A model generated the notes under the pieces. That model searched no databases. It saw nothing but the letters and a program-made list of their open reading frames with translations, and had not been told where the DNA came from. From assembly GCF_011387195.1 (NCBI RefSeq), contig NZ_CP046919.1:1612001-1676000 (forward strand): a stretch of 64,000 bases of DNA, in the 5' to 3' direction. The DNA comes from Streptococcus ruminicola. GTDB lineage: Bacteria > Bacillota > Bacilli > Lactobacillales > Streptococcaceae. This document shows positions 56,284 to 64,000 of the stretch, piece by piece (the first letter of the stretch is position 1; every line of letters starts with the position of its first letter). A program made the translations under genes and the position numbers.

Positions 56284-57039
56284 ATGACAAAAATTGCATT
56301 AGTAACAGGCGCTTCGGCAGGATTTGGAAAAGCTATTGTTAAGAAATTAGTAGCAGATGGTTATCAAGTTATTGCCAGTGCTCGTCGTTTAGAAAAATTG
56401 CAGAGCTTACAAGCAGAACTAGGTAGTGATAAGGTTTATCCTTTACAAATGGATGTTTCTGAGCCAAAACTCATTGATCAAGCTTTAGCAAGTTTACCAG
56501 AAGCTTGGCAAAACATTGACCTTTTAGTCAATAATGCTGGTTTGGCACTTGGTTTAGATAAGGCATATGAGGCCGATTTTACTGACTGGATGACCATGAT
56601 TAATACCAATATCGTAGGTCTTGTTTATTTAACACGCCAAATTTTGCCAAGCATGGTTAAGCGTAATTCAGGGATGATTATCAATCTTGGTTCAACAGCT
56701 GGAACAATTCCATACCCAGGTGCAAATATTTACGGTGCTTCAAAAGCTTTTGTGAAACAATTCTCGTTGAACTTGCGTGCTGACCTTGCTGGTACTAAGA
56801 TTCGTGTGACAAATATCGAACCAGGACTTTGCGAAGGCACAGAGTTTTCGAACGTACGCTTTAAAGGCGATGATGAACGTGCTGAAAAACTTTATGAAGG
56901 AGCGCATGCCATTACGCCAGAAGATATCGCAAACACCGTCTCATGGGTGGCTAGCCAACCAGAACATGTTAATTTCAACCGCATTGAAATGATGCCTGTG
57001 TCTCAAACATATGGAGCACAGCCAGTTTATCGCGATTAA
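56284..57039 (+). CDS. SDR family oxidoreductase (YdfG-like)
   Basis: A 251-residue classical short-chain dehydrogenase. TGASAGFGKAI (residues 8-18) binds NADP, NNAG follows near 82-85, and the catalytic Ser and YxxxK appear in LGSTAGTIPYPGANIYGASKAFVKQ. The EPGLCEGTEFSNVRFKGDDERAEKLY segment matches the YdfG group, which acts on 3-hydroxy acids such as serine or 3-hydroxypropionate. AGAGAG precedes the ATG. Substrate not certain. Confidence 0.9.
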   Translation: MTKIALVTGASAGFGKAIVKKLVADGYQVIASARRLEKLQSLQAELGSDKVYPLQMDVSEPKLIDQALASLPEAWQNIDLLVNNAGLALGLDKAYEADFTDWMTMINTNIVGLVYLTRQILPSMVKRNSGMIINLGSTAGTIPYPGANIYGASKAFVKQFSLNLRADLAGTKIRVTNIEPGLCEGTEFSNVRFKGDDERAEKLYEGAHAITPEDIANTVSWVASQPEHVNFNRIEMMPVSQTYGAQPVYRD

Positions 57040-57048
57040 GAATAAGCA

Positions 57049-57072
57049 AAAAGAGCCAAAAGGCTCTTTTTT
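57049..57072. terminator. Bidirectional terminator
   Basis: AAAAGAGCC / GGCTCTTTT with an AAAA loop and six T; serves the SDR gene and the convergent PAS-like gene. Confidence 0.9.
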
Positions 57073-57466
57073 AATCATCGAAAATAGGATTGGTGCTAGA
57101 AGGTCCAGAAGTGACATCAGACCAGCCAACGATTGCTTGACCAGATTCATTTAGGTAACTTGCCAGAACAGGCTTTAAGTCTTGGATAAAAGTAATAACA
57201 CCCATAAGTTCACCAGAATCATCTTTAACTGCTTGATAAGTTTGAAATAAGATACGGTCAAATGATTCGGTAGGAATTTGAAAATGAAGGGCTTGTTCTG
57301 GTGATTGTTCAAGACTGCTCCAAACCCATTGTGGTAATTCATTTTCTTCGGGTTCCGAGAAAAAAGAGCCGTCTGAACGATTATTGCTATAAATCAGTTT
57401 TAAATTTTTATCATAAAAACTAGCTCGGTAAGGAAGATGTGCTAGTAAGTCTTTTACATTTTTCAT
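57071..57466 (-). CDS. PAS-like domain protein of unknown function
   Basis: A 131-residue protein that reads as one PAS fold: a start MKNVKDLLAHLPYRASFYDKNLKLIYSNN, then FDRILFQTYQAVKDDSGELMGVITFIQDLKPVL, the last strands of a PAS core. No output domain follows; the tail is short and acidic. It may be a stand-alone sensor, or the remnant of a larger DUF438/PAS protein. The frame opens at a TTG at 57505; the ATG at 57466 fits the domain edge, though no strong ribosome site is visible. Confidence 0.65.
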   Translation of the reverse strand: MKNVKDLLAHLPYRASFYDKNLKLIYSNNRSDGSFFSEPEENELPQWVWSSLEQSPEQALHFQIPTESFDRILFQTYQAVKDDSGELMGVITFIQDLKPVLASYLNESGQAIVGWSDVTSGPSSTNPIFDD

Positions 57467-57628
57467 GGTTTTAGGATAGCGATTTTGTATCAGAAATGCA
57501 AGCAAGCTGTCTGAAAGCTGTCAGCTGGAAAAAAGCAGAGGAAAGTATCAGTTTTTCGTAAGATATAACTATCGTTTTCAAACTTTTCTTAGTAAAATAG
57601 AGGCATTAAAAACGAAGAGGACAGTGCT

Positions 57629-58471
57629 GTGAGTAAAATTATTTTTTTAGATGTTGATGGAACCTTGGTGGATTATCACAATCGTATTCCAGAATCTGCT
57701 GCGATCGCAATTCGACAAGCGCGTGCCAATGGGCATAAAGTCTTTGTCTGTACGGGACGTAGTCGTGCAGAAATGCAACCTGAATTATGGAAAATTGGGC
57801 TTGATGGCATGATTGGTGGTAATGGCTCATATGTCGAATACAATGAAGAAGTTATCATGCATCAGATGATTTCAAAAGAAGATTCGAGAGCGATTGTTGA
57901 CTGGTTACATGAGCGCGGATTGGAATTTTATTTGGAATCTAATAACGGATTATTTGCTTCAGAAAACTTTAAAGAAGCTGCTCGCCCAGTCATGCGCAAG
58001 TACGTCATGCAAAAAGGAAAAACAGCCGCAGAAGTAGAACACATGGAAGCTGAAGATGCTCTTCATGGCTTGGTTTATGGTGGCGAATTATACCGTGATG
58101 ACCTAAATAAAGTCAGCTTTATTTTGAATTCTTACCAAGATCATTTGGATTCTGCTAAGGCTTTTCCAAACTTAAAAGCTGGGACTTGGGGCGGCCGAGG
58201 GGAAACAGCTTTGTTTGGCGACCTTGGCGTTAAAGATATTACCAAAGCGCATGCTATTGACGTTATTTTAGAGCATTTGCAGGCTAGTCGTGAGGATACC
58301 ATTGCTTTTGGGGATGCCAAAGTGGACATTCCAATGCTTGAGTGTTGTAAGATTGGTGTTTCTATGGGAAATGGTGGCCCAGAAATTCTAGCGATGGCTG
58401 ATATGGTGACTGACGATGTCGAAGAAGCTGGCCTCTACAACGCCTTTGCCAAATTAGGTTTGATGGAATGA
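57629..58471 (+). CDS. HAD superfamily Cof-type phosphatase
   Basis: A 280-residue HAD hydrolase with a C2 cap. Motif I is FLDVDGTLVDY (Asp8, Asp10), motif II CTGRSR, motif III a Lys in the cap-core hinge, and motif IV AFGDAKVDIPML. Cof-type enzymes act on sugar phosphates, FMN or PLP. The start is GTG with GAGGAC nearby. It is a single gene; the following bgl gene has its own promoter. Confidence 0.92.
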   Translation: MSKIIFLDVDGTLVDYHNRIPESAAIAIRQARANGHKVFVCTGRSRAEMQPELWKIGLDGMIGGNGSYVEYNEEVIMHQMISKEDSRAIVDWLHERGLEFYLESNNGLFASENFKEAARPVMRKYVMQKGKTAAEVEHMEAEDALHGLVYGGELYRDDLNKVSFILNSYQDHLDSAKAFPNLKAGTWGGRGETALFGDLGVKDITKAHAIDVILEHLQASREDTIAFGDAKVDIPMLECCKIGVSMGNGGPEILAMADMVTDDVEEAGLYNAFAKLGLME

Positions 58472-58591
58472 AAATGACTTGAGATAGGAATTGTCAGATT
58501 GTTTATATTTTGTTTCGATATCTGATATTTGTCGTCATTTTTTCGTATGATAGTACAAGGATAGCGTTGGATAGCATTAGTTTTTTAGAAA

Positions 58592-58606
58592 TGATAGCGC
58601 TATAAT
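58592..58606 (+). promoter_or_regulatory. bgl promoter -10 overlapped by a cre-like site
   Basis: TATAAT at 58601-58606. TGATAGCGCTATAA (58592-58605) matches cre at 12 of 14 positions and covers the -10, suggesting CcpA repression. GATAGC occurs three times within 45 bases. Confidence 0.5.
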
Positions 58607-58626
58607 TGTAGTCAATGAAAAGTTAA

Positions 58627-60057
<1,431 letters not shown>

Positions 60058-60067
60058 AATAAGAAGA

Positions 60068-60100
60068 AAAAGCACTCAGCAGTTTTGCTGGGTGCTTTTC
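60068..60100. terminator. Bidirectional terminator after the second bgl gene
   Basis: AAAAGCACTCAGCA / TGCTGGGTGCTTTT (one G-U) with a short loop; the convergent ABC ATPase gene ends just beyond it. Confidence 0.9.
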
Positions 60101-60102
60101 GT

Positions 60103-60759
60103 TTATAGTTGGGTGAATTGTTTTTTCTTGAGTTCAAAAACGACATCTGTTTCTTTAGCGACAGCCGTTTCATGTGTCACGATAATCACGGTTTTATTTT
60201 GCTGATGAGCGATGTCTTTGAAGATATTGACAATGTCTTGGGTAGTTTCTTCGTCTAAGTTTCCCGTTGGTTCATCAGCGATAATGACATCATGATTGGT
60301 TGCTAGGGCTCGGACGATGGCAACACGCTGTTGTTGACCACCGGAAAGTTGAAGAACTGGCTTGTCAATCAATTCTTTAGGAATGCCCACCAGCTCAAAA
60401 AGCTCATCGATTTTAGCATTGTCAACGGGAGTGTTTGTGATTTCGAGTGCTGTTTGAACATTTTGACGTGCGGTCATGTAAGTCATTAAATTATAAGCTT
60501 GGAAAATAGTTGAAACAGCGTTTTTACGGTAATTGGTCAAGCCAGACTTATTAATATCTTTGTCATCTAAGTAAATCTTGCCTGTTTTTGGGCTATCTAA
60601 GCCAGCCAGCAAGGAAAGAAAGGTGGTCTTTCCACTTCCTGACTGTCCAAGAATGGCATAAATTTTTCCTCTTTCGAAGCTTAGATTGACATCTTTGAAC
60701 AGGTAATCATCTGGATTATTAGTGTACCAATAGCCAATATTTTTTGTGTGTAAGGTCAT
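60103..60759 (-). CDS. ABC transporter ATP-binding protein, MacB/LolD type
   Basis: A 218-residue ATPase with Walker A GQSGSGKTT, signature LSGGQQQRVAIVRA, Walker B VIIADEPTGNLDEET and H-loop VTHETAVA. ADEPTGNLD is typical of the MacB/LolD/FtsE group, which drives mechanotransmission rather than simple import. It lies 13 bp after its FtsX-fold permease. Such pairs commonly export or sense antimicrobial peptides. Confidence 0.93.
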   Translation of the reverse strand: MTLHTKNIGYWYTNNPDDYLFKDVNLSFERGKIYAILGQSGSGKTTFLSLLAGLDSPKTGKIYLDDKDINKSGLTNYRKNAVSTIFQAYNLMTYMTARQNVQTALEITNTPVDNAKIDELFELVGIPKELIDKPVLQLSGGQQQRVAIVRALATNHDVIIADEPTGNLDEETTQDIVNIFKDIAHQQNKTVIIVTHETAVAKETDVVFELKKKQFTQL

Positions 60760-60772
60760 ATGAGCGTCCTTT

Positions 60773-62296
60773 CTAGTTAGAAGTCAAGATGTCTTTAGGT
60801 TTCATTCGGATAATACCGATACTTGCTAAAATCGTTGACACAAATGAAATAAGAAGAGCAATACCACCGAGTTTTGCGACATCAGTTCCTGTTAGTTTGA
60901 TATCGAGATTATCGATTTCTTGTGGTGAAGTTGTTGCCATTGACATCATGTTGCCAAAACCACTGCCGGATGGTTTGTCATTTTGGGGTTTTGAGTCATT
61001 TTGCTTATTGTCATCATTAGAAGAGTTTGTCTCTTGACCAGGACCACCGCCATTAGGTCCTTGGTTTGTAGTTTGTTGTGTCTGAGTTGAAGATGACAAC
61101 AGTTGATTACCAAGGGCATTTCCGACAAAATTTCCTGCAAATGATGCAATTACAAGAGAAACAATAGTTACCATGAATAACTCTGTGAAGAATTGGCCAA
61201 TGATTTTAAGGCGATTTTCACCCAAGCTCATGAGAACTCCAATTTCGTAACGGCGCTCACGAATGCTTAAAATAACAATCAAGGTTAGGATAACTGCGCC
61301 AGCAACAGCCACCAAAATAACAATATTTTGTGCAATTGATGAAATGTTATTAAGTGGTGAAAGCATTTGTTCGTAGATTTCATCGCTTGATGTCACAGAG
61401 TAAGTGTCAGTGTCGATTTCTGATTTTACTTCTTTAACGAAACTGTTCATTTTTTCAGGATTTGAAAGGGTATAGACAGCTGAATCAAGTTTATCTGTTT
61501 CACCTTTCATGGTATTAGCTGTTGTCAGTGTTGTGTAAATGTTGTTTTGTGGGTTTGAGGCATTTGACATCATTTGAGCTGTCGTTGCTGTTGATGAATT
61601 GTCGTAGATACCAATGACAGTTAGAGTGTAGTTTGTCTCAGTACTATCTACAGTAGTTGTTACTGTGAAAGTATCACCTACACTTAAATTGTTTTCGCTA
61701 GCCAAATCTGAAGAGATAAGTGCGGAGTTGTCGGCAGTTTCTGACGTAATGCCAACACCTTTTTTAATCTCACTTGTGCCTGAAGTGAAGTCACTGACAT
61801 TGTCAGTTGTGTTAACACCAGTAATGGTAAAATCACCCGATGCCATCATGCCGCCGTGGTTTTCAGGTTGGTTGCCATTTTGTGAAGCATTATCGCTTGA
61901 ATCATCAGAAGATGAAGAAGTAGAGATAGCAGAAATACCGTCACCTGCATTAGCCGTTGTGGTTGTTGTGAAAAGGTGTGATGAGACACCACTTTTTTCT
62001 GCGATTGATTTTGCTGTTGCAAGGTCAACAGAAGTAGTAGCTGTGGTGGTGCTACTTGAGTCAGAACTATTTTCGCTGTCAGGTTTAAAAGCCTTCATCA
62101 TAGTTTCGCGGTTAACAGATAAAGTCACTGTTGCACCTGCTTGTTTTTTAGCTGATGTGACAGCAGAATCTGCCGCATTTTTAATGGTTAATCCAGCTAG
62201 CACAAAAATTAAAATCGCACTGGTCACCAAAACGAGTAGTCCCGTGCGTCCTTTTTTGGCTTTTGTCGCAAGCCAGGCTCGCTTAATAAAATTCAT
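60773..62296 (-). CDS. MacB/FtsX-type ABC transporter permease
   Basis: A 507-residue type VII ABC permease. One N-terminal membrane helix (about 18-40), a large extracellular domain (about 45-320) rich in Ser, Thr and Asn, and three C-terminal helices. The FtsX core starts NIVILVAVAGAVILTLIVILSIRERRYEIGVLMSLGENR. The loop before the last helix is unusually long and low in complexity (Gln, Asn, Gly, Ser, Pro; about residues 398-465). A four-copy 11-bp motif lies upstream. The ligand is unknown; antimicrobial peptide resistance is a fair guess. Confidence 0.9.
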   Translation of the reverse strand: MNFIKRAWLATKAKKGRTGLLVLVTSAILIFVLAGLTIKNAADSAVTSAKKQAGATVTLSVNRETMMKAFKPDSENSSDSSSTTTATTSVDLATAKSIAEKSGVSSHLFTTTTTANAGDGISAISTSSSSDDSSDNASQNGNQPENHGGMMASGDFTITGVNTTDNVSDFTSGTSEIKKGVGITSETADNSALISSDLASENNLSVGDTFTVTTTVDSTETNYTLTVIGIYDNSSTATTAQMMSNASNPQNNIYTTLTTANTMKGETDKLDSAVYTLSNPEKMNSFVKEVKSEIDTDTYSVTSSDEIYEQMLSPLNNISSIAQNIVILVAVAGAVILTLIVILSIRERRYEIGVLMSLGENRLKIIGQFFTELFMVTIVSLVIASFAGNFVGNALGNQLLSSSTQTQQTTNQGPNGGGPGQETNSSNDDNKQNDSKPQNDKPSGSGFGNMMSMATTSPQEIDNLDIKLTGTDVAKLGGIALLISFVSTILASIGIIRMKPKDILTSN

Positions 62297-62345
62297 GTCA
62301 ATAACTCCTTTGCAATCGTATTACAAAAAAGTCTAGGGGATTAAA

Positions 62346-62384
62346 CTTAAGTCAAACTGAAAGAAAACTGAAATAAAACTTAAA
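62346..62384 (-). promoter_or_regulatory. Four-copy 11-bp direct repeat, response-regulator-like operator
   Basis: Minus strand: TTTAAG, TTTCAG, TTTCAG, CTTAAG, each separated by exactly 5 bases. It lies 50 bp upstream of the MacB-like permease. The form (hexamers at 11-bp period) is that of OmpR/PhoB-family sites; CiaR of pneumococcus uses TTTAAG-N5-WTTAAG. Confidence 0.65.
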
Positions 62385-62412
62385 AAATATGAAAATGTTA
62401 CCAATAAATATA

Positions 62413-62484
62413 GTTCGTGAAAAACGAACGATACAAAAATATAAAATAGAAATATTTGACATTAAACGAATGAAGTTGTAGAAT
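62413..62484 (+). promoter_or_regulatory. guaC: guaC promoter with PurBox-like inverted repeat
   Basis: TTGACA at 62456-62461 and TAGAAT at 62479-62484, 17-bp spacing. GTTCGT / ACGAAC at 62413-62429 forms an inverted repeat with CGAAC cores; AAAAACGAACGAT (62420-62432) matches the PurBox AWWWCCGAACWWT at 11 of 13 positions, suggesting PurR control. Confidence 0.6.
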
Positions 62485-62490
62485 GATAGT

Positions 62491-62678
62491 GGAAGGGTAA
62501 GGTTTTACCTAGCGATGCTTTATTAAGTCAATGCTTAATAGAGTTATAGGAAGGTCATTTTTTAATGAAAGAGTCGATGTGTTTTTGAGCTACTCTGACA
62601 GAGAAAAGGTGACCTTTTTAGATTGTCCTTTGACCTTGTCTGAGTGTTCACTGACACAAAGACCACGGAGAAATTGAT
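62491..62678 (+). promoter_or_regulatory. guaC: guaC leader with short ORF and alternative hairpins
   Basis: The 190-nt leader holds hairpins GGTAA / TTACC (62496-62509) and CTTTATTAAG / CTTAATAGAG (62518-62543), a possible seven-codon peptide MKESMCF (62565-62588) behind AGGAAGG, and AAGGTCA (62551-62557), which can pair with TGACCTT at 62610-62616 (then TTTA) or at 62631-62637. This looks like an attenuator. Not a recognised riboswitch class. Confidence 0.45.
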
Positions 62679-63662
62679 ATGTATAACGAAATGCCTGTCT
62701 TTGATTATGAAGATATTCAACTCATTCCTAACAAATGTATCATTAAAAGCCGTTCGGAAGCTGATACGCATGTAACACTTGGTGATTATACCTTTAAATT
62801 GCCAGTTGTTCCTGCTAATATGCAGACGATTATCGATGAAGATATCGCTGAAAAGCTTGCTAAAAATGGTTACTTTTACATTATGCATCGTTTTGACGAA
62901 GCTTCTCGAAAACCTTTTGTCAAACGCATGCATGACCAAGGCTTGATTGCTTCAATCTCAGTAGGTGTTAAAGATTATGAGTACGACTTTGTCTCAAGCT
63001 TAAAAGATGATGCGCCGGAATTCATTACCATTGATATCGCTCATGGACATTCTGATAGTGTCATTGAGATGATTAAGCACATTAAAAAAGAATTGCCAGA
63101 TACTTTTGTTATCGCTGGTAATGTTGGAACACCTGAGGCTGTTCGTGAGTTGGAAAATGCAGGTGCTGATGCCACAAAAGTTGGGATTGGTCCTGGTAAA
63201 GTTTGTATCACAAAAGTGAAAACTGGTTTTGGAACAGGCGGCTGGCAATTAGCAGCACTACGTTGGTGCGCAAAAGCAGCTCGTAAACCAATTATCGCTG
63301 ATGGTGGTATTCGTACTCACGGTGACATTGCAAAATCTATTCGTTTTGGTGCGACAATGGTTATGATTGGTTCTCTCTTTGCTGGACACTTAGAAAGCCC
63401 AGGAAAATTGGTAGAAGTAGATGGAAAACAATATAAAGAATACTACGGTTCTGCTTCTGAGTACCAAAAAGGAGAACACAAAAACGTTGAAGGTAAGAAA
63501 ATCTTACTCCCTGTCAAAGGACATCTAAAAGACACACTTGTTGAAATGCAAGAAGATCTTCAAAGCTCTATTTCATATGCTGGTGGTCGTGATTTGCATG
63601 CCTTGACACGTGTTGATTATGTTATCGTTAAAAATTCAATCTGGAATGGTGATTCAATTTAG
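62679..63662 (+). CDS. guaC: GMP reductase
   Basis: A 327-residue IMPDH/GMPR-family enzyme that turns GMP into IMP with NADPH, returning guanine nucleotides to the purine pool. The catalytic Cys is in [15 protein letters not shown], and the [24 protein letters not shown] phosphate site follows. No CBS domain is present, and the short length marks GuaC type 2 rather than GuaB. It is read from its own promoter with a long structured leader. The next locus has a guanine riboswitch, so purine balance links the two. Confidence 0.96.
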   Translation: MYNEMPVFDYEDIQLIPNKCIIKSRSEADTHVTLGDYTFKLPVVPANMQTIIDEDIAEKLAKNGYFYIMHRFDEASRKPFVKRMHDQGLIASISVGVKDYEYDFVSSLKDDAPEFITIDIAHGHSDSVIEMIKHIKKELPDTFVIAGNVGTPEAVRELENAGADATKVGIGPGKVCITKVKTGFGTGGWQLAALRWCAKAARKPIIADGGIRTHGDIAKSIRFGATMVMIGSLFAGHLESPGKLVEVDGKQYKEYYGSASEYQKGEHKNVEGKKILLPVKGHLKDTLVEMQEDLQSSISYAGGRDLHALTRVDYVIVKNSIWNGDSI

Positions 63663-63723
63663 AACAGGAAAGTTGTCATTATTTTCAGAATATTACTTCT
63701 TTAATAATAGGACCAATGTCATC

Positions 63724-63751
63724 TTGAAATCCAAGTTTAAAATGATACAAT
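63724..63751 (+). promoter_or_regulatory. Promoter of the guanine riboswitch transcript
   Basis: TTGAAA at 63724-63729 and TACAAT at 63746-63751 (16-bp spacing; TGA precedes the -10). Confidence 0.65.
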
Positions 63752-63788
63752 AGTTCTATCATTAATGTGATGGTTAAAATTCAATATT

Positions 63789-63851
63789 ACTTATTTATGC
63801 TACGAATAGGCGTAGCGTTTCTACAAGACACCGTAATGTCTAACAATAAGT
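63789..63851 (+). promoter_or_regulatory. Guanine riboswitch aptamer (purine class)
   Basis: P1 ACTTATT / AATAAGT; P2 GCTACG / CGTAGC closing an AATAGG loop; the conserved junction TTTCTAC; P3 AGAC / GTCT around ACCGTAAT; J3/1 TAAC. The C at the end of J3/1, just before P1, marks guanine rather than adenine as ligand. Guanine binding should favour the terminator at 63917. The controlled gene, probably xpt-pbuX, lies outside the window. Confidence 0.9.
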
Positions 63852-63916
63852 CAATTCTCAGTTGCTGTCTGAGAAAACATTTTTGCATACCTGTAAAAAT
63901 GTGACCGAGTTTTGCA

Positions 63917-63950
63917 AGAGGTGTTTACAATTCGTAAACACCTCTTTTTA
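63917..63950 (+). terminator. Riboswitch expression platform terminator
   Basis: AGAGGTGTTTAC / GTAAACACCTCT, a perfect 12-bp stem with a five-base loop, then TTTTAT. Nothing further is identifiable from 63951 to the window end. Confidence 0.9.
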
Positions 63951-64000
63951 TACAATCTGTCTTTGTTTAATGACGCTTGAAAAGTTTCATAGTAAGTTGT

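Noticed and set aside
61665..62336. Plus-strand frame of 223 residues opposite the MacB-like permease
   Set aside because: It lies antisense to a well-supported gene with Ser/Thr-rich codons and has no start signals.

Overview
This window is chromosomal DNA of a Streptococcus. The ssrA tag peptide (AKNTNSYAVAA), a parE-parC topoisomerase IV pair, a relQ-nadK-pseudouridine synthase-pta gene string, an MntE-type exporter, LrgAB, a pfkA-pyk pair and PyrR-type attenuators in front of the pyrimidine genes all point to that genus. The protein sequences and gene order look most like the S. bovis/S. equinus complex, but that finer placement is inference from memory, not a search.

Layout. 1-5691: a very AT-rich cell-surface polysaccharide cassette (end of an unidentified protein, two GT2 rhamnosyltransferase-like enzymes, an EpsG-like membrane polymerase, a GT4 glycosyltransferase, an acyltransferase-3 protein), followed by rmlD (dTDP-rhamnose synthesis), suggesting a rhamnose-containing polysaccharide locus. 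6854-7925: a RelB/RelE-type toxin-antitoxin pair and a gene-poor stretch with a small decayed reverse-strand gene. 7926-9617: an acidic protein of unknown function and a 49-bp tandem repeat. 9643-16050: pyrimidine synthesis, in two PyrR-attenuated operons (pyrK-pyrD and pyrF-PPase-like-pyrE), then a YbhB-like protein, ung and pyrC. 16070-25194: plsY, parE, an unknown secreted protein, parC, ilvE, a DUF2969 protein, tRNA-Tyr, tRNA-Gln, rpsA and tRNA-Arg. 25382-29707: lrgAB, a DedA/TVP38-like protein, tmRNA and a GntR (YtrA-like)-ABC transporter operon. 29924-41386: dnaE, pfkA, pyk, a signal-peptidase-like protein that appears to lack its catalytic dyad, glmS with NagR-like operators, a YjdM/PhnA zinc-ribbon protein and a polar amino acid ABC importer. 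41442-49462: two AdcR-like zinc boxes at an orphan promoter, mntE, an alanine/glycine symporter, a 6-phospho-beta-glucosidase, a histidine phosphatase, an AI-2E-family transporter, radC and rex. 49596-58471: a DUF1831 protein, cysteine desulfurase, prs and a CYTH protein on the minus strand; relQ, nadK, RluD-like, pta, an SDR enzyme and a HAD phosphatase on the plus strand; a PAS-like protein on the minus strand. 58639-64000: a second 6-phospho-beta-glucosidase, a MacB-like ABC transporter, guaC, and a complete guanine riboswitch whose target gene (probably xpt) lies beyond the window.

How the parts connect. PRPP and nucleotide metabolism recur: prs makes PRPP, PyrE uses it and releases pyrophosphate, and a pyrophosphatase-like gene sits beside pyrE. 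GuaC and the guanine riboswitch set guanine nucleotide balance, and RelQ makes (p)ppGpp from GTP/GDP. Carbon flow is covered by pfkA, pyk, pta, two GH1 enzymes and glmS. Metal control appears as mntE plus the AdcR-like boxes.

No insertion sequence, CRISPR array, rRNA operon or complete prophage was seen. The least ordinary items are the catalytically dead signal peptidase, the AdcR-box promoter with no gene behind it, the four-copy 11-bp regulator array before the MacB-like transporter, the structured guaC leader, the 49-bp tandem repeat beside a PyrR leader, and the secreted protein inserted between parE and parC.
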